Shown here in pieces: positions 6,957 through 15,578 of a DNA stretch of 64,000 bases. The notes under the pieces are model-generated. The model had not been told where the DNA came from, ran no database searches, and saw only the letters and a program-made list of their open reading frames with translations. A program made the position numbers and the translations under genes. The stretch lies in contig NZ_CAKLPY010000007.1 of assembly GCF_923079645.1 (NCBI RefSeq), forward strand, positions 21,860 to 85,859, in the 5' to 3' direction. This stretch comes from Emticicia aquatica (GTDB lineage Bacteria > Bacteroidota > Bacteroidia > Cytophagales > Spirosomataceae). Positions within the stretch are counted from its first letter, which is position 1. The number at the start of each line of letters is the position of its first letter.

Positions 6957-7952
6957 ATGTCCATCGATAAAACACAAAAAAACAAAATCCCTTACTTATA
7001 TATAGCTTTTTTAATTATTGTATTGAGCTTTTGGGGCTATTATGTAAATTCTACAAACAGCTTTTATGTTTTTGCAAAACATTGGGCGGCAGTTTTGACC
7101 ATGATTTTTGGGTCATTCATTGCGGGGTCAAGCCCCGAAGGCAGTGCTGCAATCGCGTACCCAGTTTTTACACTATTATTGAAAATTGAACCCGCTATTG
7201 CTCGAAACTTTGCTTTTGCTATACAAAGTATCGGCATGACTTCAGCATCTTTATTGATTTTAGGATTGAAAATTAAAGTCGATTGGGCATATATCAAGTA
7301 TGTTACTTTTGGAGGTGTTTTTGGATTAATTTTTGGCACTTATTACATCGTTCCTTTGATTTCACCGCCTTTAGCAAAGTTGTTTTTTGTTTCGCTTTGG
7401 TTAAGTTTTGGATTGGTTTTATGGTACGAAAATCTACAACCACAACGAGAAGTTTTTGATAAAATTCAAAATTTCGTCAAATCTGATATGGTCAGATTGA
7501 TATTTTTTGGATTAATCGGCGGCATGATTTCTTCACTTTTTGGTACAGGAATTAATATTTTTACTTTTTGCTTGATGACAATTTATTATCGAATCAACGA
7601 AAAAGTTGCCGTTCCATCTTCGGTTATCATCATGACGCTCGAAACTTTACTTGGATTTTTTATTCATGGAGCGGTCATCGGAGATTTTCAACCTGAAGCA
7701 TTTGAAATGTGGTTGGCTTGCATTCCGTTCGTAGCTTTTTTTGCACCGTTGGGTTCATTTGTTATCAGTAAATTACCACGAAAAACCATTGCAACATTTC
7801 TTTATATTATTCTAATTGTACAATTTATTGGGGCAATTTGGGTATTAAAACCATCCATTCCACATTTAGGCCTTTGTGCGGTTACGCTTTTGATTGGATT
7901 AGGTACATTTACTTATTTGGCCCGCTTGAAGCGAAATAATAATCCTATTTAA
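6957..7952 (+). CDS. TauE/SafE (DUF81) family permease
   Basis: A 331-residue polytopic membrane protein with about eight or nine hydrophobic spans. Two related halves each carry a family motif: GSFIAGSSPEGSAAIAYPVF near residue 50 and FFGLIGGMISSLFGTGINIF near residue 180. TauE/SafE proteins export or import small anions such as sulfite, sulfoacetate or other organosulfur compounds; the substrate here cannot be told. Its last 8 bases overlap the end of the convergent TRIC gene. The promoter is readable upstream. Confidence 0.85.
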   Translation: MSIDKTQKNKIPYLYIAFLIIVLSFWGYYVNSTNSFYVFAKHWAAVLTMIFGSFIAGSSPEGSAAIAYPVFTLLLKIEPAIARNFAFAIQSIGMTSASLLILGLKIKVDWAYIKYVTFGGVFGLIFGTYYIVPLISPPLAKLFFVSLWLSFGLVLWYENLQPQREVFDKIQNFVKSDMVRLIFFGLIGGMISSLFGTGINIFTFCLMTIYYRINEKVAVPSSVIIMTLETLLGFFIHGAVIGDFQPEAFEMWLACIPFVAFFAPLGSFVISKLPRKTIATFLYIILIVQFIGAIWVLKPSIPHLGLCAVTLLIGLGTFTYLARLKRNNNPI

Positions 7953-8592
7953 TTTTAGGTAATGAAATATTCATTTTAACGGCAATTATACGAATACCGA
8001 AAATTGTTAGAATAGTAACAACATCTACTATTTCGGGCGAAATACTCGCTTTTCGTAGCAAAAAGAAAACTATTCCACCTAAAATACACGCCGTCGCATA
8101 AATTTCTTTTCTAAAAAGTGTCGGTATTTCATTCAGTAAAATATCACGAATTACTCCTCCAAAACACGCTGTAATCGTTCCTAAAATCAAACAAGAAGGC
8201 ATATCCAAATGTATCGCAATGCCTTCTTGAATTCCTCGAAGTGTAAAAAAACCTAGACCTAAAGAATCAAAAAAAGTAAGGGTTTTATCTAAGGTTTCAA
8301 TGCGGTTTTTGAACAATATGGTGATCAATGTCACTGTTACAATAAGCAAAATAATGCTCGAATCAAGAATCCATCTGACTGGTAAATGACCAATCAAAAT
8401 ATCTCTAATCGTGCCTCCACCTACCGAAGTAACAAAGGCGATTACGGCAAGTCCAAACACATCTAGTTTTTTCCGAATACCAGCCAAAGTACCCGAAGCA
8501 GCGAAAGCAATAGTGCCTCCAATATTAATAAAAGTAAAAAATTCCACCGTAAAATATGTTTTCAGGAACAAAAGTAAGACAAAATATGTCAT
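7945..8592 (-). CDS. TRIC (UPF0126/YicG) cation channel family protein
   Basis: A 215-residue membrane protein with about seven spans and the two internal repeats of the family: GTIAFAASGTLAGIRKKLD, TSVGGGTIRDILIGHLP and, in the second half, ACFGGVIRDILLNEIPTLF. The GGG/GG..RDIL motifs are the pore-kink glycines of bacterial TRIC homotrimers, which conduct K+/Na+. Length is normal for the family. It is convergent with the TauE/SafE gene (8-bp overlap) and divergent from dnaG, with 28 bp between the two start codons. Confidence 0.9.
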   Translation of the reverse strand: MTYFVLLLFLKTYFTVEFFTFINIGGTIAFAASGTLAGIRKKLDVFGLAVIAFVTSVGGGTIRDILIGHLPVRWILDSSIILLIVTVTLITILFKNRIETLDKTLTFFDSLGLGFFTLRGIQEGIAIHLDMPSCLILGTITACFGGVIRDILLNEIPTLFRKEIYATACILGGIVFFLLRKASISPEIVDVVTILTIFGIRIIAVKMNISLPKIK

Positions 8593-8620
8593 TTTTAGTG
8601 TTCATTGATTAAATTGCACC

Positions 8621-10609
8621 ATGCGAATAAGTCCAGAAACAGTCCAACAAATCATTCAAGCCGCCGACGTTACTGAAGTTGTTGGTGAATACGTTTCTCT
8701 CAAAAAACGGGGAGCAAACATGATTGCGTGTTGCCCTTTTCACAACGAAAAAACACCTTCATTTTATGTCTCACCAGCCAAAGGCATTTATAAATGTTTT
8801 GGTTGTGGAAAAGCGGGGGATTCAGTACGCTTTATCATGGATATTGAGGGGATTGGTTATCCTGAAGCCTTAAAACATTTGGCTAAAAAGTATGGAATTG
8901 AGGTAGCTGAAAGAGAAGTAACGAGTGAAGAGCAACAAGCTCAAAATGACAAAGAAAGCCTGTATATTGTTTTAGATTTTGCGAGTAAATACTATCAAAA
9001 TCAACTTTGGAAAACTCCCGAAGGAGAAAGTATCGGTCAGAGTTATTTCAAAGAAAGAGGTTTTAATCATACTACGATTCAAAAATTTGATTTGGGTTAT
9101 AGCCCCGACGGATGGGATTCTTTCACGAAACATGCCATAAAACATGGTTTTTCGTTAGATATTCTCGAAAAAGCTGGCTTAACCATTATCAAAGATGGTA
9201 AAGATTCAGAACGCACTTTTCCAATTGATAGATTTAGAGGTCGAGTCATTTTCCCGATTCATAATGTTGGAGGTAAACCAATTGCTTTTGGGGCCAGAAT
9301 CCTAAAAAAAGACCCAAATTCACCTAAATATTTAAACTCACCCGAAACGGCCGTTTATCATAAAAGCCACATTGTTTATGGCATTTTGCAAGCCAAAAAT
9401 CCGATTCGTGTTGAAGATAATTGTTATTTGGTGGAAGGTTACACCGACGTGGTTTCTTTAAATCAATCGGGGGTTGAAAATGTCGTTGCTTCTTCGGGAA
9501 CTTCGCTCACCAAAGAGCAAATACAACTTATTAGGCGTTTTACGAATAATATAACAGTTTTATACGATGGAGATGCCGCAGGAATCAAGGCTTCTTTACG
9601 GGGAATTGATATTATTTTAGAAGAAGGCCTCAACGTAAAAGCCGTAGTTTTTCCTGATGGTGACGACCCCGATAGTTTTATTCAAAAAGTTGGTAGTCAA
9701 GCATTTAGAGAATATGTTCAACGAACTCAGAAAGATTTTATTCGCTTCAAAACCGAAATTTCGCTCAAAGATGTTGGACATGATCCCATCAAACGTGCTG
9801 AAGTAATCAAAGAATTAGTTGAAACCATTTCAAAAATTCCTGATTCAATCAAACGCTCGGTTTTCTACCAAGAAGTGGCTAGTTTGATGGGAATTGAAGA
9901 ACAAATACTCATTACAGAAGGCAATAAAATTTCGTTAAAGAAGGTAAATGATGCCGAAAAAGACCGCCAACGCCAAACCCGTATTCAACCTCAGCAAGTC
10001 GGTAATTTAGATGTATTGGTTGAGCGACCTGCGGTAAATCAACCAACTTTACCAGAAAAAAATGAACCTCAACGCTCTCCAATTTCTTATCAAGAAGAAG
10101 AAACCGTTAGACTTTTGGTTTGTTATGGCAGCGTAGTTATTGAACATATTGCGGTTGAGAATAGAGATGTAACTTTGGTTGATTATGTTTTTCAAGAAAT
10201 CAAAGAAATAGCTTTTGAAACACCTACTTATCAGAAAATTCTGGAGATTTTTCGGGAATTTTATCATCGAAACGAAATTCCACATACAAGTCATTTTACA
10301 AGTCATCAGGATTCCGAAATTCAACAACAAGTTATCAATTGGCTCTCAACGCCTCATCAATTGAGTGAAAATTGGTTAAAAAAGGACATTTATATTCCAA
10401 TCGAAACTGATAAACTCGCTGATTTGGCTTATACAAATGTACTACGTTTGAAAAAAACTCGTTATGAATCTGATATGGCAAAATTGTCGAACCAACTATT
10501 AGAGGCTCAAAGTTATGAAGAGCAAGACCAAATTTTAGTTAAAATGATGCAACTAAAAGAGGTTATTAAAAAAATTGCTGGGCTACTCGGAACTGTGGTA
10601 CAAGGCTAG
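8621..10609 (+). CDS. dnaG: DNA primase DnaG
   Basis: A 662-residue protein. It has an N-terminal zinc-binding domain (CPFHNEKTPSF then KCFGCGKAGD, CHCC type, residues ~38-65), a primase core with YLNSPETAVYHKS, a TOPRIM domain with VEGYTDVVSLNQSG and LYDGDAAGIKASLRG (residues ~265-325), and a C-terminal helicase-binding part that is divergent, as usual in Bacteroidetes. DnaG makes RNA primers at the replication fork and works with DnaB. Length is at the upper end of the family. arfB follows after 28 bp and may be co-transcribed. Confidence 0.98.
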   Translation: MRISPETVQQIIQAADVTEVVGEYVSLKKRGANMIACCPFHNEKTPSFYVSPAKGIYKCFGCGKAGDSVRFIMDIEGIGYPEALKHLAKKYGIEVAEREVTSEEQQAQNDKESLYIVLDFASKYYQNQLWKTPEGESIGQSYFKERGFNHTTIQKFDLGYSPDGWDSFTKHAIKHGFSLDILEKAGLTIIKDGKDSERTFPIDRFRGRVIFPIHNVGGKPIAFGARILKKDPNSPKYLNSPETAVYHKSHIVYGILQAKNPIRVEDNCYLVEGYTDVVSLNQSGVENVVASSGTSLTKEQIQLIRRFTNNITVLYDGDAAGIKASLRGIDIILEEGLNVKAVVFPDGDDPDSFIQKVGSQAFREYVQRTQKDFIRFKTEISLKDVGHDPIKRAEVIKELVETISKIPDSIKRSVFYQEVASLMGIEEQILITEGNKISLKKVNDAEKDRQRQTRIQPQQVGNLDVLVERPAVNQPTLPEKNEPQRSPISYQEEETVRLLVCYGSVVIEHIAVENRDVTLVDYVFQEIKEIAFETPTYQKILEIFREFYHRNEIPHTSHFTSHQDSEIQQQVINWLSTPHQLSENWLKKDIYIPIETDKLADLAYTNVLRLKKTRYESDMAKLSNQLLEAQSYEEQDQILVKMMQLKEVIKKIAGLLGTVVQG

Positions 10610-10637
10610 TTTACGTAAGTAGCAAAAAAATAATACA

Positions 10638-11063
10638 ATGCAAATAGATATAAAAAACATAGATTTTTTGTCTGAATTAGATTTTCAGACTTCACGAAGT
10701 GGAGGCCCTGGAGGGCAAAATGTCAATAAAGTAGAAACAAAAGTTGAATTACGATTTGATATTCAGTCTTCAAATCTACTGACTGATAGTCAAAAAGCGA
10801 AACTTATCGAAAAACTCCAAAATCAGCTTATTCAAGAAAACATATTGAGCATAACTGCCCAAGAAAAACGCAGTCAATTACAGAATAAAGAGTTGGTAAT
10901 CAAGAAGTTCTATAAGATTTTAGAAAAAGCTTTCCATGAAAGAAAAAAACGCTTAGCTTCAAAACCTTCACAAGGAGCGGTTGAAAAACGACTAAAAAGC
11001 AAGAAAATTGATTCAGAAAAAAAGAATACAAGAAGTAAAAAAATAGACTTAACCGAAATTTAA
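10638..11063 (+). CDS. arfB: Alternative ribosome-rescue factor / peptidyl-tRNA hydrolase ArfB (YaeJ)
   Basis: A 141-residue protein. The catalytic SRSGGPGGQNVNKVETKVEL segment contains the GGQ motif that hydrolyses peptidyl-tRNA. The tail is strongly basic (RKKRLASKPSQGAVEKRLKS, KKNTRSKK) and would enter the empty mRNA channel of stalled ribosomes. The short size and lack of codon-recognition domains separate it from RF1/RF2. It lies 28 bp after dnaG, probably in one transcript. Confidence 0.92.
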   Translation: MQIDIKNIDFLSELDFQTSRSGGPGGQNVNKVETKVELRFDIQSSNLLTDSQKAKLIEKLQNQLIQENILSITAQEKRSQLQNKELVIKKFYKILEKAFHERKKRLASKPSQGAVEKRLKSKKIDSEKKNTRSKKIDLTEI

Positions 11064-11115
11064 TCATTTTTCATCGAGCGAGTCCTTAATTTTGCCACGA
11101 AACTTTAAACCCATA

Positions 11116-12018
11116 ATGCAAAAAAACAGCCGTCTTCTCATTTTTATTTTTCCTATCCTCTTCTGTTCGTGCGATTGGTTTACAAAAAAACCAACACCTA
11201 CGCCAGTAGTAACAATTCCTGACTTTGAAACTACACCTAAAAGTTATTTATTGCCTACTGGAGTTGCGGATGAAGCATCTGGTTTGTGCGATAGTCGAAG
11301 TATGGCTGGAAATGTTTGGGTACACGAAGATGGCGATAATCCAAATTTGTTGTACCAGTTTTCGCATACAGGACAATTTAAAGGTCAGTTGAAAATGCCA
11401 TTTCCGAACAGAGACTGGGAAGATATAAGTATCGGAGCTGGGCCAGAATCGGGAAAAAACTACATTTATTTAGCTGATATCGGTGATAATAATGCAGCCT
11501 ACGAAAACCAATATTATGTTTATCGCTTTCTTGAACCACAATCTCTTAGTCAGCAGGTGAGTAAATATGACAGAATAGCTTTTCAATATCCTGATGGTAG
11601 CAGAGATGCAGAATGTATCTTGCTCGACCCTACTACAAAAGATATTTATATTGTTACGAAGCGAGAATTCAATGTCCGAATTTATCAACTTCCATACCCT
11701 CAGTCAGTTACAGAAGTTCAAACAGCTAAGTTCATTCAGGCAATTCCATATTTAATTATTACGAGTGGCGGTATTTCAACAGACGGCAAGGAAATTGTGC
11801 TACGAAACTATGATGCCATTTACTATTGGTACCTTAAAGATACTGAAACTATAATTTCAGCACTTGCAAGAAATCGTGACAAACTTTTGCCATATCTCAA
11901 GGAAACACAGGGCGAAGGTTTTTGTTTTGATAAAGATAACAAAGGCTATTTTACTAATAGCGAGCGTGGAGGAAATAGCACGACACCAAATTATCTTAAT
12001 TATTTTGCAAAAAAATAA
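11116..12018 (+). CDS. Lipoprotein of unknown function, probable beta-propeller
   Basis: About 300 residues when started at the ATG before QKNSRLLIFIFPILFCSCDW, which yields a lipobox with Cys near residue 18; an upstream in-frame ATG at 11092 lacks this logic. After a Pro/Thr-rich spacer the body has repeated strand-like blocks (EASGLCDS, WEDISIGAGPESGKNYIYLADIGDN, AECILLDPTTKDIYIVTKRE, GEGFCFDKDNKGYFTNSE) resembling a propeller that ends on itself. The family is not known to me by function. A terminator hairpin follows 6 bases after the stop. Confidence 0.7.
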   Translation: MQKNSRLLIFIFPILFCSCDWFTKKPTPTPVVTIPDFETTPKSYLLPTGVADEASGLCDSRSMAGNVWVHEDGDNPNLLYQFSHTGQFKGQLKMPFPNRDWEDISIGAGPESGKNYIYLADIGDNNAAYENQYYVYRFLEPQSLSQQVSKYDRIAFQYPDGSRDAECILLDPTTKDIYIVTKREFNVRIYQLPYPQSVTEVQTAKFIQAIPYLIITSGGISTDGKEIVLRNYDAIYYWYLKDTETIISALARNRDKLLPYLKETQGEGFCFDKDNKGYFTNSERGGNSTTPNYLNYFAKK

Positions 12019-12024
12019 GTGTCA

Positions 12025-12071
12025 AATGCCGTGGCAAAGTCTAAAATACCACGGCATTCGATTTTTATTTT
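12025..12071. terminator. Terminator between the lipoprotein and PatB genes
   Basis: A 10-bp stem (AATGCCGTGG / CCACGGCATT) with a 14-base loop, followed on the plus strand by ATTTTTATTTTT. It sits between convergent genes. Confidence 0.7.
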
Positions 12072-13210
12072 TAGCTTAAAACTTTCCTCATTCGCCAAAT
12101 TGCTGCTTCTAACCTACGCATTTGTGTACCAAAATTAAGGCGAATAAAGCCTTTTCCATCAAAGAAAAATCCACCTTCCGACACACCAACTCCAGCATTT
12201 TCTAGTACCTCAGCAATGTTTTCAATGCCTGATTCACGGGTATCAATCCACGCCAAATAAGTGGCTTCAAGTGGTTGCATACTAAACCCTTTAAAGGCAT
12301 TCATTTCTTGTAAAACGAAAGCATGATTCTTGCGTAAATATGTCAATAATTGCTTTTCCCATTCGCCACAATCTCGATAGGCAGCCAAAGCCGATTGGTA
12401 CGCATAAGCCGAATTCATTGGCTCAAGAATATACCGTAAATTAGCATATTTTGACCGAATTTCATCATTCGGAATAACAGCAAACGAACAACCTAAACCC
12501 GCAATATTGAAAGTTTTACTAGGTGAAAGTAACGTAATTGTTTGATTTTCAGCTTCTTTACTTAATGTTGCGATTGAAATATGTTTTTTAGTTTCATCCA
12601 AAATTAAATCACAATGAATTTCATCTGAACAAATCACAATGTTATGTTCGATACAAATATCGGCTAGAGTTTGTAGCTCAGTTTGTGTAAAAACTGTTCC
12701 CGCAGGATTATATGGATTACACAACATAAACATTTTTGTTCGAGGCGTAATTGCTGCCTTGATAGCGTCAAAATCTAATGTCCAACGGTTATTTTCAAGC
12801 TTCATTTGCACTTTTACGAGCTTCTTTTTAGCCGCATCTGGAGCTTTCATAAATGGCCCATATACAGGTACAGTTGTCATTATTTCGTCGCCGTCATCAC
12901 CTACAACCAAACATGAAAGCGTTAACCCTGGTACAAGCCCTGGCAACCAAACAATCCAATCTTTTTGAATCTTCCAATTGTGGCGTTCTTCAAGGCGTTT
13001 TACAACTACATCAACCAATTCATCAGGCGTATGCCAATAACCAATCACTCCTTGTTTTGTTACATTTTCCAAAGCTTTCAAAATAGGCGGAGCAGCCTTA
13101 AAATCCATATCAGCTACCCAAAGAGGAATAATATCACGGTCTTTGTATTTGTCCCATTTAAAACTATCAGTATTGGTACGGTCAATTAATTCGTCGAAAT
13201 CGTAGGTCAT
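12071..13210 (-). CDS. PatB/MalY-type PLP-dependent C-S lyase (cystathionine beta-lyase-like)
   Basis: A 379-residue fold-type I PLP enzyme. Family signs are the N-terminal IIPLWVADMDFKAAPPI, the GYW motif, MLCNPYNPAGTVFT, SDEIHCDLIL (Asp binding the PLP nitrogen) and SPSKTFNIAGLGCSF, with the Schiff-base Lys. These distinguish the PatB/MalY group, which cleaves C-S bonds of cystathionine or cysteine conjugates, from ordinary aminotransferases. It starts 12 bp after the MTA/SAH nucleosidase gene, so the two are surely co-transcribed. A role in methionine and sulfur recycling follows from that context and is inferred. Confidence 0.88.
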   Translation of the reverse strand: MTYDFDELIDRTNTDSFKWDKYKDRDIIPLWVADMDFKAAPPILKALENVTKQGVIGYWHTPDELVDVVVKRLEERHNWKIQKDWIVWLPGLVPGLTLSCLVVGDDGDEIMTTVPVYGPFMKAPDAAKKKLVKVQMKLENNRWTLDFDAIKAAITPRTKMFMLCNPYNPAGTVFTQTELQTLADICIEHNIVICSDEIHCDLILDETKKHISIATLSKEAENQTITLLSPSKTFNIAGLGCSFAVIPNDEIRSKYANLRYILEPMNSAYAYQSALAAYRDCGEWEKQLLTYLRKNHAFVLQEMNAFKGFSMQPLEATYLAWIDTRESGIENIAEVLENAGVGVSEGGFFFDGKGFIRLNFGTQMRRLEAAIWRMRKVLS

Positions 13211-13222
13211 TTAAGGTGGTTT

Positions 13223-14017
13223 TTATAATTTTTTAATAATCGCTTTTACTAAAGTTGCCGAATTATCAGATGCAATTTTCTTGAATGTCTGAAAATCAGC
13301 GGGTGCAGTTTCGTTCGCTTTGTCACTTATGCTTCTTATAACCAAAAAAGGCACACTTTGTTGCCAGCAAATTTGAGCCACCGCTGCACCTTCCATTTCG
13401 GTTGCATCGGCTTGGTATTTTTTTCTGAAATTATCCACAGCAATGCTTGAAGCAACAAACGTATCGCCAGTCACAATTGTTCCTGTAAAAATACGTGGTG
13501 CAGGTAAGTTAAATGTAATATGCTTTAAATCAACACTTTGAGCAGCTTGATTTGCTAAAACAACCAAAACTGAATCAGCAATAAAATATTGTGGATTGGC
13601 TTTTTTAGTATGCGGGTTTCTCGTTGGATTAGCCACAAAACCTTCATTAGTCAATCTTCCATAATCGTGATAAGTCAATTTTTGGCCAATTAATATATCT
13701 CCTTGATTCAATTCTTTGTTTACTGCTCCTGCTATTCCAGTAAAAATAATTGATTTTGGGTGAAAAGTTTTAATAATCAAAGTAGTCGTCATCGACGCAT
13801 TTGTTTTACCGATTCCTGTTTCACCAATTACCACTTTTTTACCATTGAGTTTGCCAGTTTTAAATTCAAAACCTAAAACATTCTTGGTTTTTGGATGTTT
13901 CAACGCTGATTCCAACAATTGCACTTCTTCGGGCATTGCTCCTAATATCGCTATTATTTGAGCAAAGGAACTGGTTGATAATAAGGTGATTAATAAAACT
14001 GTTAATTTGATTTTCAT
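13223..14017 (-). CDS. mtnN: 5'-methylthioadenosine/S-adenosylhomocysteine nucleosidase with signal peptide
   Basis: A 264-residue protein. After an N-terminal signal peptide (MKIKLTVLLITLLSTSSFAQ) comes a full MTAN fold: IAILGAMPEEVQLLE, GIGKTNASMTTT, FTGIAGAVN, TGDTFVAS, TEMEGAAVAQ (nucleoside-binding Met-Glu) and IRSISDKAN (catalytic Asp). MTAN enzymes are normally cytosolic and release adenine from MTA or SAH. The signal peptide here predicts export to the periplasm. Its neighbours are an AzgA-type permease upstream, which would take up the freed adenine, and a C-S lyase 12 bp downstream. A second cytosolic copy, if any, is not in this window. Confidence 0.88.
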   Translation of the reverse strand: MKIKLTVLLITLLSTSSFAQIIAILGAMPEEVQLLESALKHPKTKNVLGFEFKTGKLNGKKVVIGETGIGKTNASMTTTLIIKTFHPKSIIFTGIAGAVNKELNQGDILIGQKLTYHDYGRLTNEGFVANPTRNPHTKKANPQYFIADSVLVVLANQAAQSVDLKHITFNLPAPRIFTGTIVTGDTFVASSIAVDNFRKKYQADATEMEGAAVAQICWQQSVPFLVIRSISDKANETAPADFQTFKKIASDNSATLVKAIIKKL

Positions 14018-14130
14018 TTAATTTGAATGAGAAATTAGTGTCTTTTGCATTTTCGCTGGCATCAAAGTTAAGATAGTTAGTATTAAAATTTCTCAATTTT
14101 TTGAAAGGGTTATCATCACCAAAATGCCCT

Positions 14131-15438
14131 TCAATGTCCTAAATATAAAGCCCAAATAGCAAAAAAGTCAATTATGAGAAGCATCCAAGACACTTCTTTA
14201 GTTTTTCCATTGAAAATTTTAATGATTGTCCATGACAAAAATCCCCAAATAATACCTTGCGTTATTGAATATGTAAACGGTATCAAAACCATTGCTAAAA
14301 ATGCAGGAATAGCATCGTCAAGTTCATCCCAATTGATTTTTGTGACAGGTTTCATCATCAAAACTCCTACTACAATTAAAGCGGGGGCCGTTGCAATGGC
14401 AGGAATAATGCTTAACAATGGCGACAAAAACATGAACGGTAAAAACAGAATACCCGCCGTTATGGCCGTTACGCCTGTTCGCCCACCTTGACTAATACCC
14501 ACTGCTGATTCAATAAAAGCTGTTCCAGGACTTGTTCCCAACAAACCACCCATCGTTGTGGCTACTGCATCTGTCAATAATGACTGCTTAATATTGCGAG
14601 GTTCTCCATCCAAATCATATAAATCTGCCGCCTCAGCAACACCCACAAATGTTGAAAGACTATCAAACAAATCAGTAAATACAAAAGCGAAAATAACTGG
14701 TAACAAACTGATTTTGAGTGAATTAACAATATCAAGTTGAAACAATAAACTAAAATCTGGTGCTGAAAACACACCTTGCCACGTAACCAAATCTTTTTGT
14801 CCGAAATTGATTACGGAAGCATCTCCCCACCATCTTCCAATGGGAATAGCAATGATAGTGGTTACTATAATACCAAAAATGATGCCGCCTTGAATGCGTT
14901 TCACTAACAATAACATCGTAACGGCCAAACCAAGCAAAAATGTTATAATAATCGGATTATGTAGGTTAGCAACGCCAATGATTGTAGCAGGATTTGGTAC
15001 AATAAATTTGGCATTTGCAAAGCCAATTAGTGTAATAAAAAGCCCAATTCCCGCTGAAATTGCGTAACGTAATTGCTTCGGGATAGCTTTTACAATTTGG
15101 GTACGAACATTAAAAATTGATAACAATAAAAAGATAATTCCCGCCCAGAAAACCGCACCCAATGCCACTTGCCACGAAATACCCATACCTTTTACAGCCG
15201 TAAAAGTAAAAAAAGCATTCATCCCCATGCCAGGAGCAACAACAATTGGATTTTTGGCATAAATTCCCATCATTAAACTACAAAAAAACGATAGCAAAAC
15301 GGTGGCAGTAAGTACACCATTAAATGGCATTCCAGATTGGCTTAAAATAGCAGGATTGACAATGATAATATACATCGTTGCCAAAAAGGTAGAAACGCCT
15401 GCTAGAATTTCAGTTTTTAGGTTAGGTTTTAACTGCAT
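14131..15438 (-). CDS. NCS2/AzgA-type adenine/guanine/hypoxanthine permease
   Basis: A 435-residue polytopic protein with 12-14 spans. AzgA-group motifs are LAGVSTFLATMYIIIVNPAI at the N-terminus, APGMGMNAFFTFT, TDLFDSLSTFVGVAEAA and GTSPGTAFIESAVGISQGGRTG. This group imports purine bases by proton symport. The gene starts a minus-strand run with mtnN (113 bp later) and the PatB-like lyase. The exported nucleosidase would make adenine in the periplasm for this carrier, so the substrate is probably adenine; this is inferred from context. Confidence 0.9.
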   Translation of the reverse strand: MQLKPNLKTEILAGVSTFLATMYIIIVNPAILSQSGMPFNGVLTATVLLSFFCSLMMGIYAKNPIVVAPGMGMNAFFTFTAVKGMGISWQVALGAVFWAGIIFLLLSIFNVRTQIVKAIPKQLRYAISAGIGLFITLIGFANAKFIVPNPATIIGVANLHNPIIITFLLGLAVTMLLLVKRIQGGIIFGIIVTTIIAIPIGRWWGDASVINFGQKDLVTWQGVFSAPDFSLLFQLDIVNSLKISLLPVIFAFVFTDLFDSLSTFVGVAEAADLYDLDGEPRNIKQSLLTDAVATTMGGLLGTSPGTAFIESAVGISQGGRTGVTAITAGILFLPFMFLSPLLSIIPAIATAPALIVVGVLMMKPVTKINWDELDDAIPAFLAMVLIPFTYSITQGIIWGFLSWTIIKIFNGKTKEVSWMLLIIDFFAIWALYLGH

Positions 15439-15524
15439 TGAGATAAAAATTAAGGATTCCGATTACAAGATAAAAGAATAAAACTTAATTTTCTGAAAAT
15501 CTATTCTAATTCATTGCTGAACAT

Positions 15525-15559
15525 AAAAAAGCACCTTTACAAAATATGCAAAGGTGCTT
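15525..15559 (-). terminator. Terminator of hemN
   Basis: A 10-bp stem (AAGCACCTTT / AAAGGTGCTT) with an 11-base loop, followed on the minus strand by a T run, 20 bases past the hemN stop. It separates hemN from the permease gene. Confidence 0.75.
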
Positions 15560-15578
15560 GGTACTTGTTAAAAAAAAC

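Noticed and set aside
12639..13189. Three overlapping plus-strand frames opposite the PatB-like gene
   Set aside because: All are antisense to a well-supported PLP enzyme and have no domain pattern.
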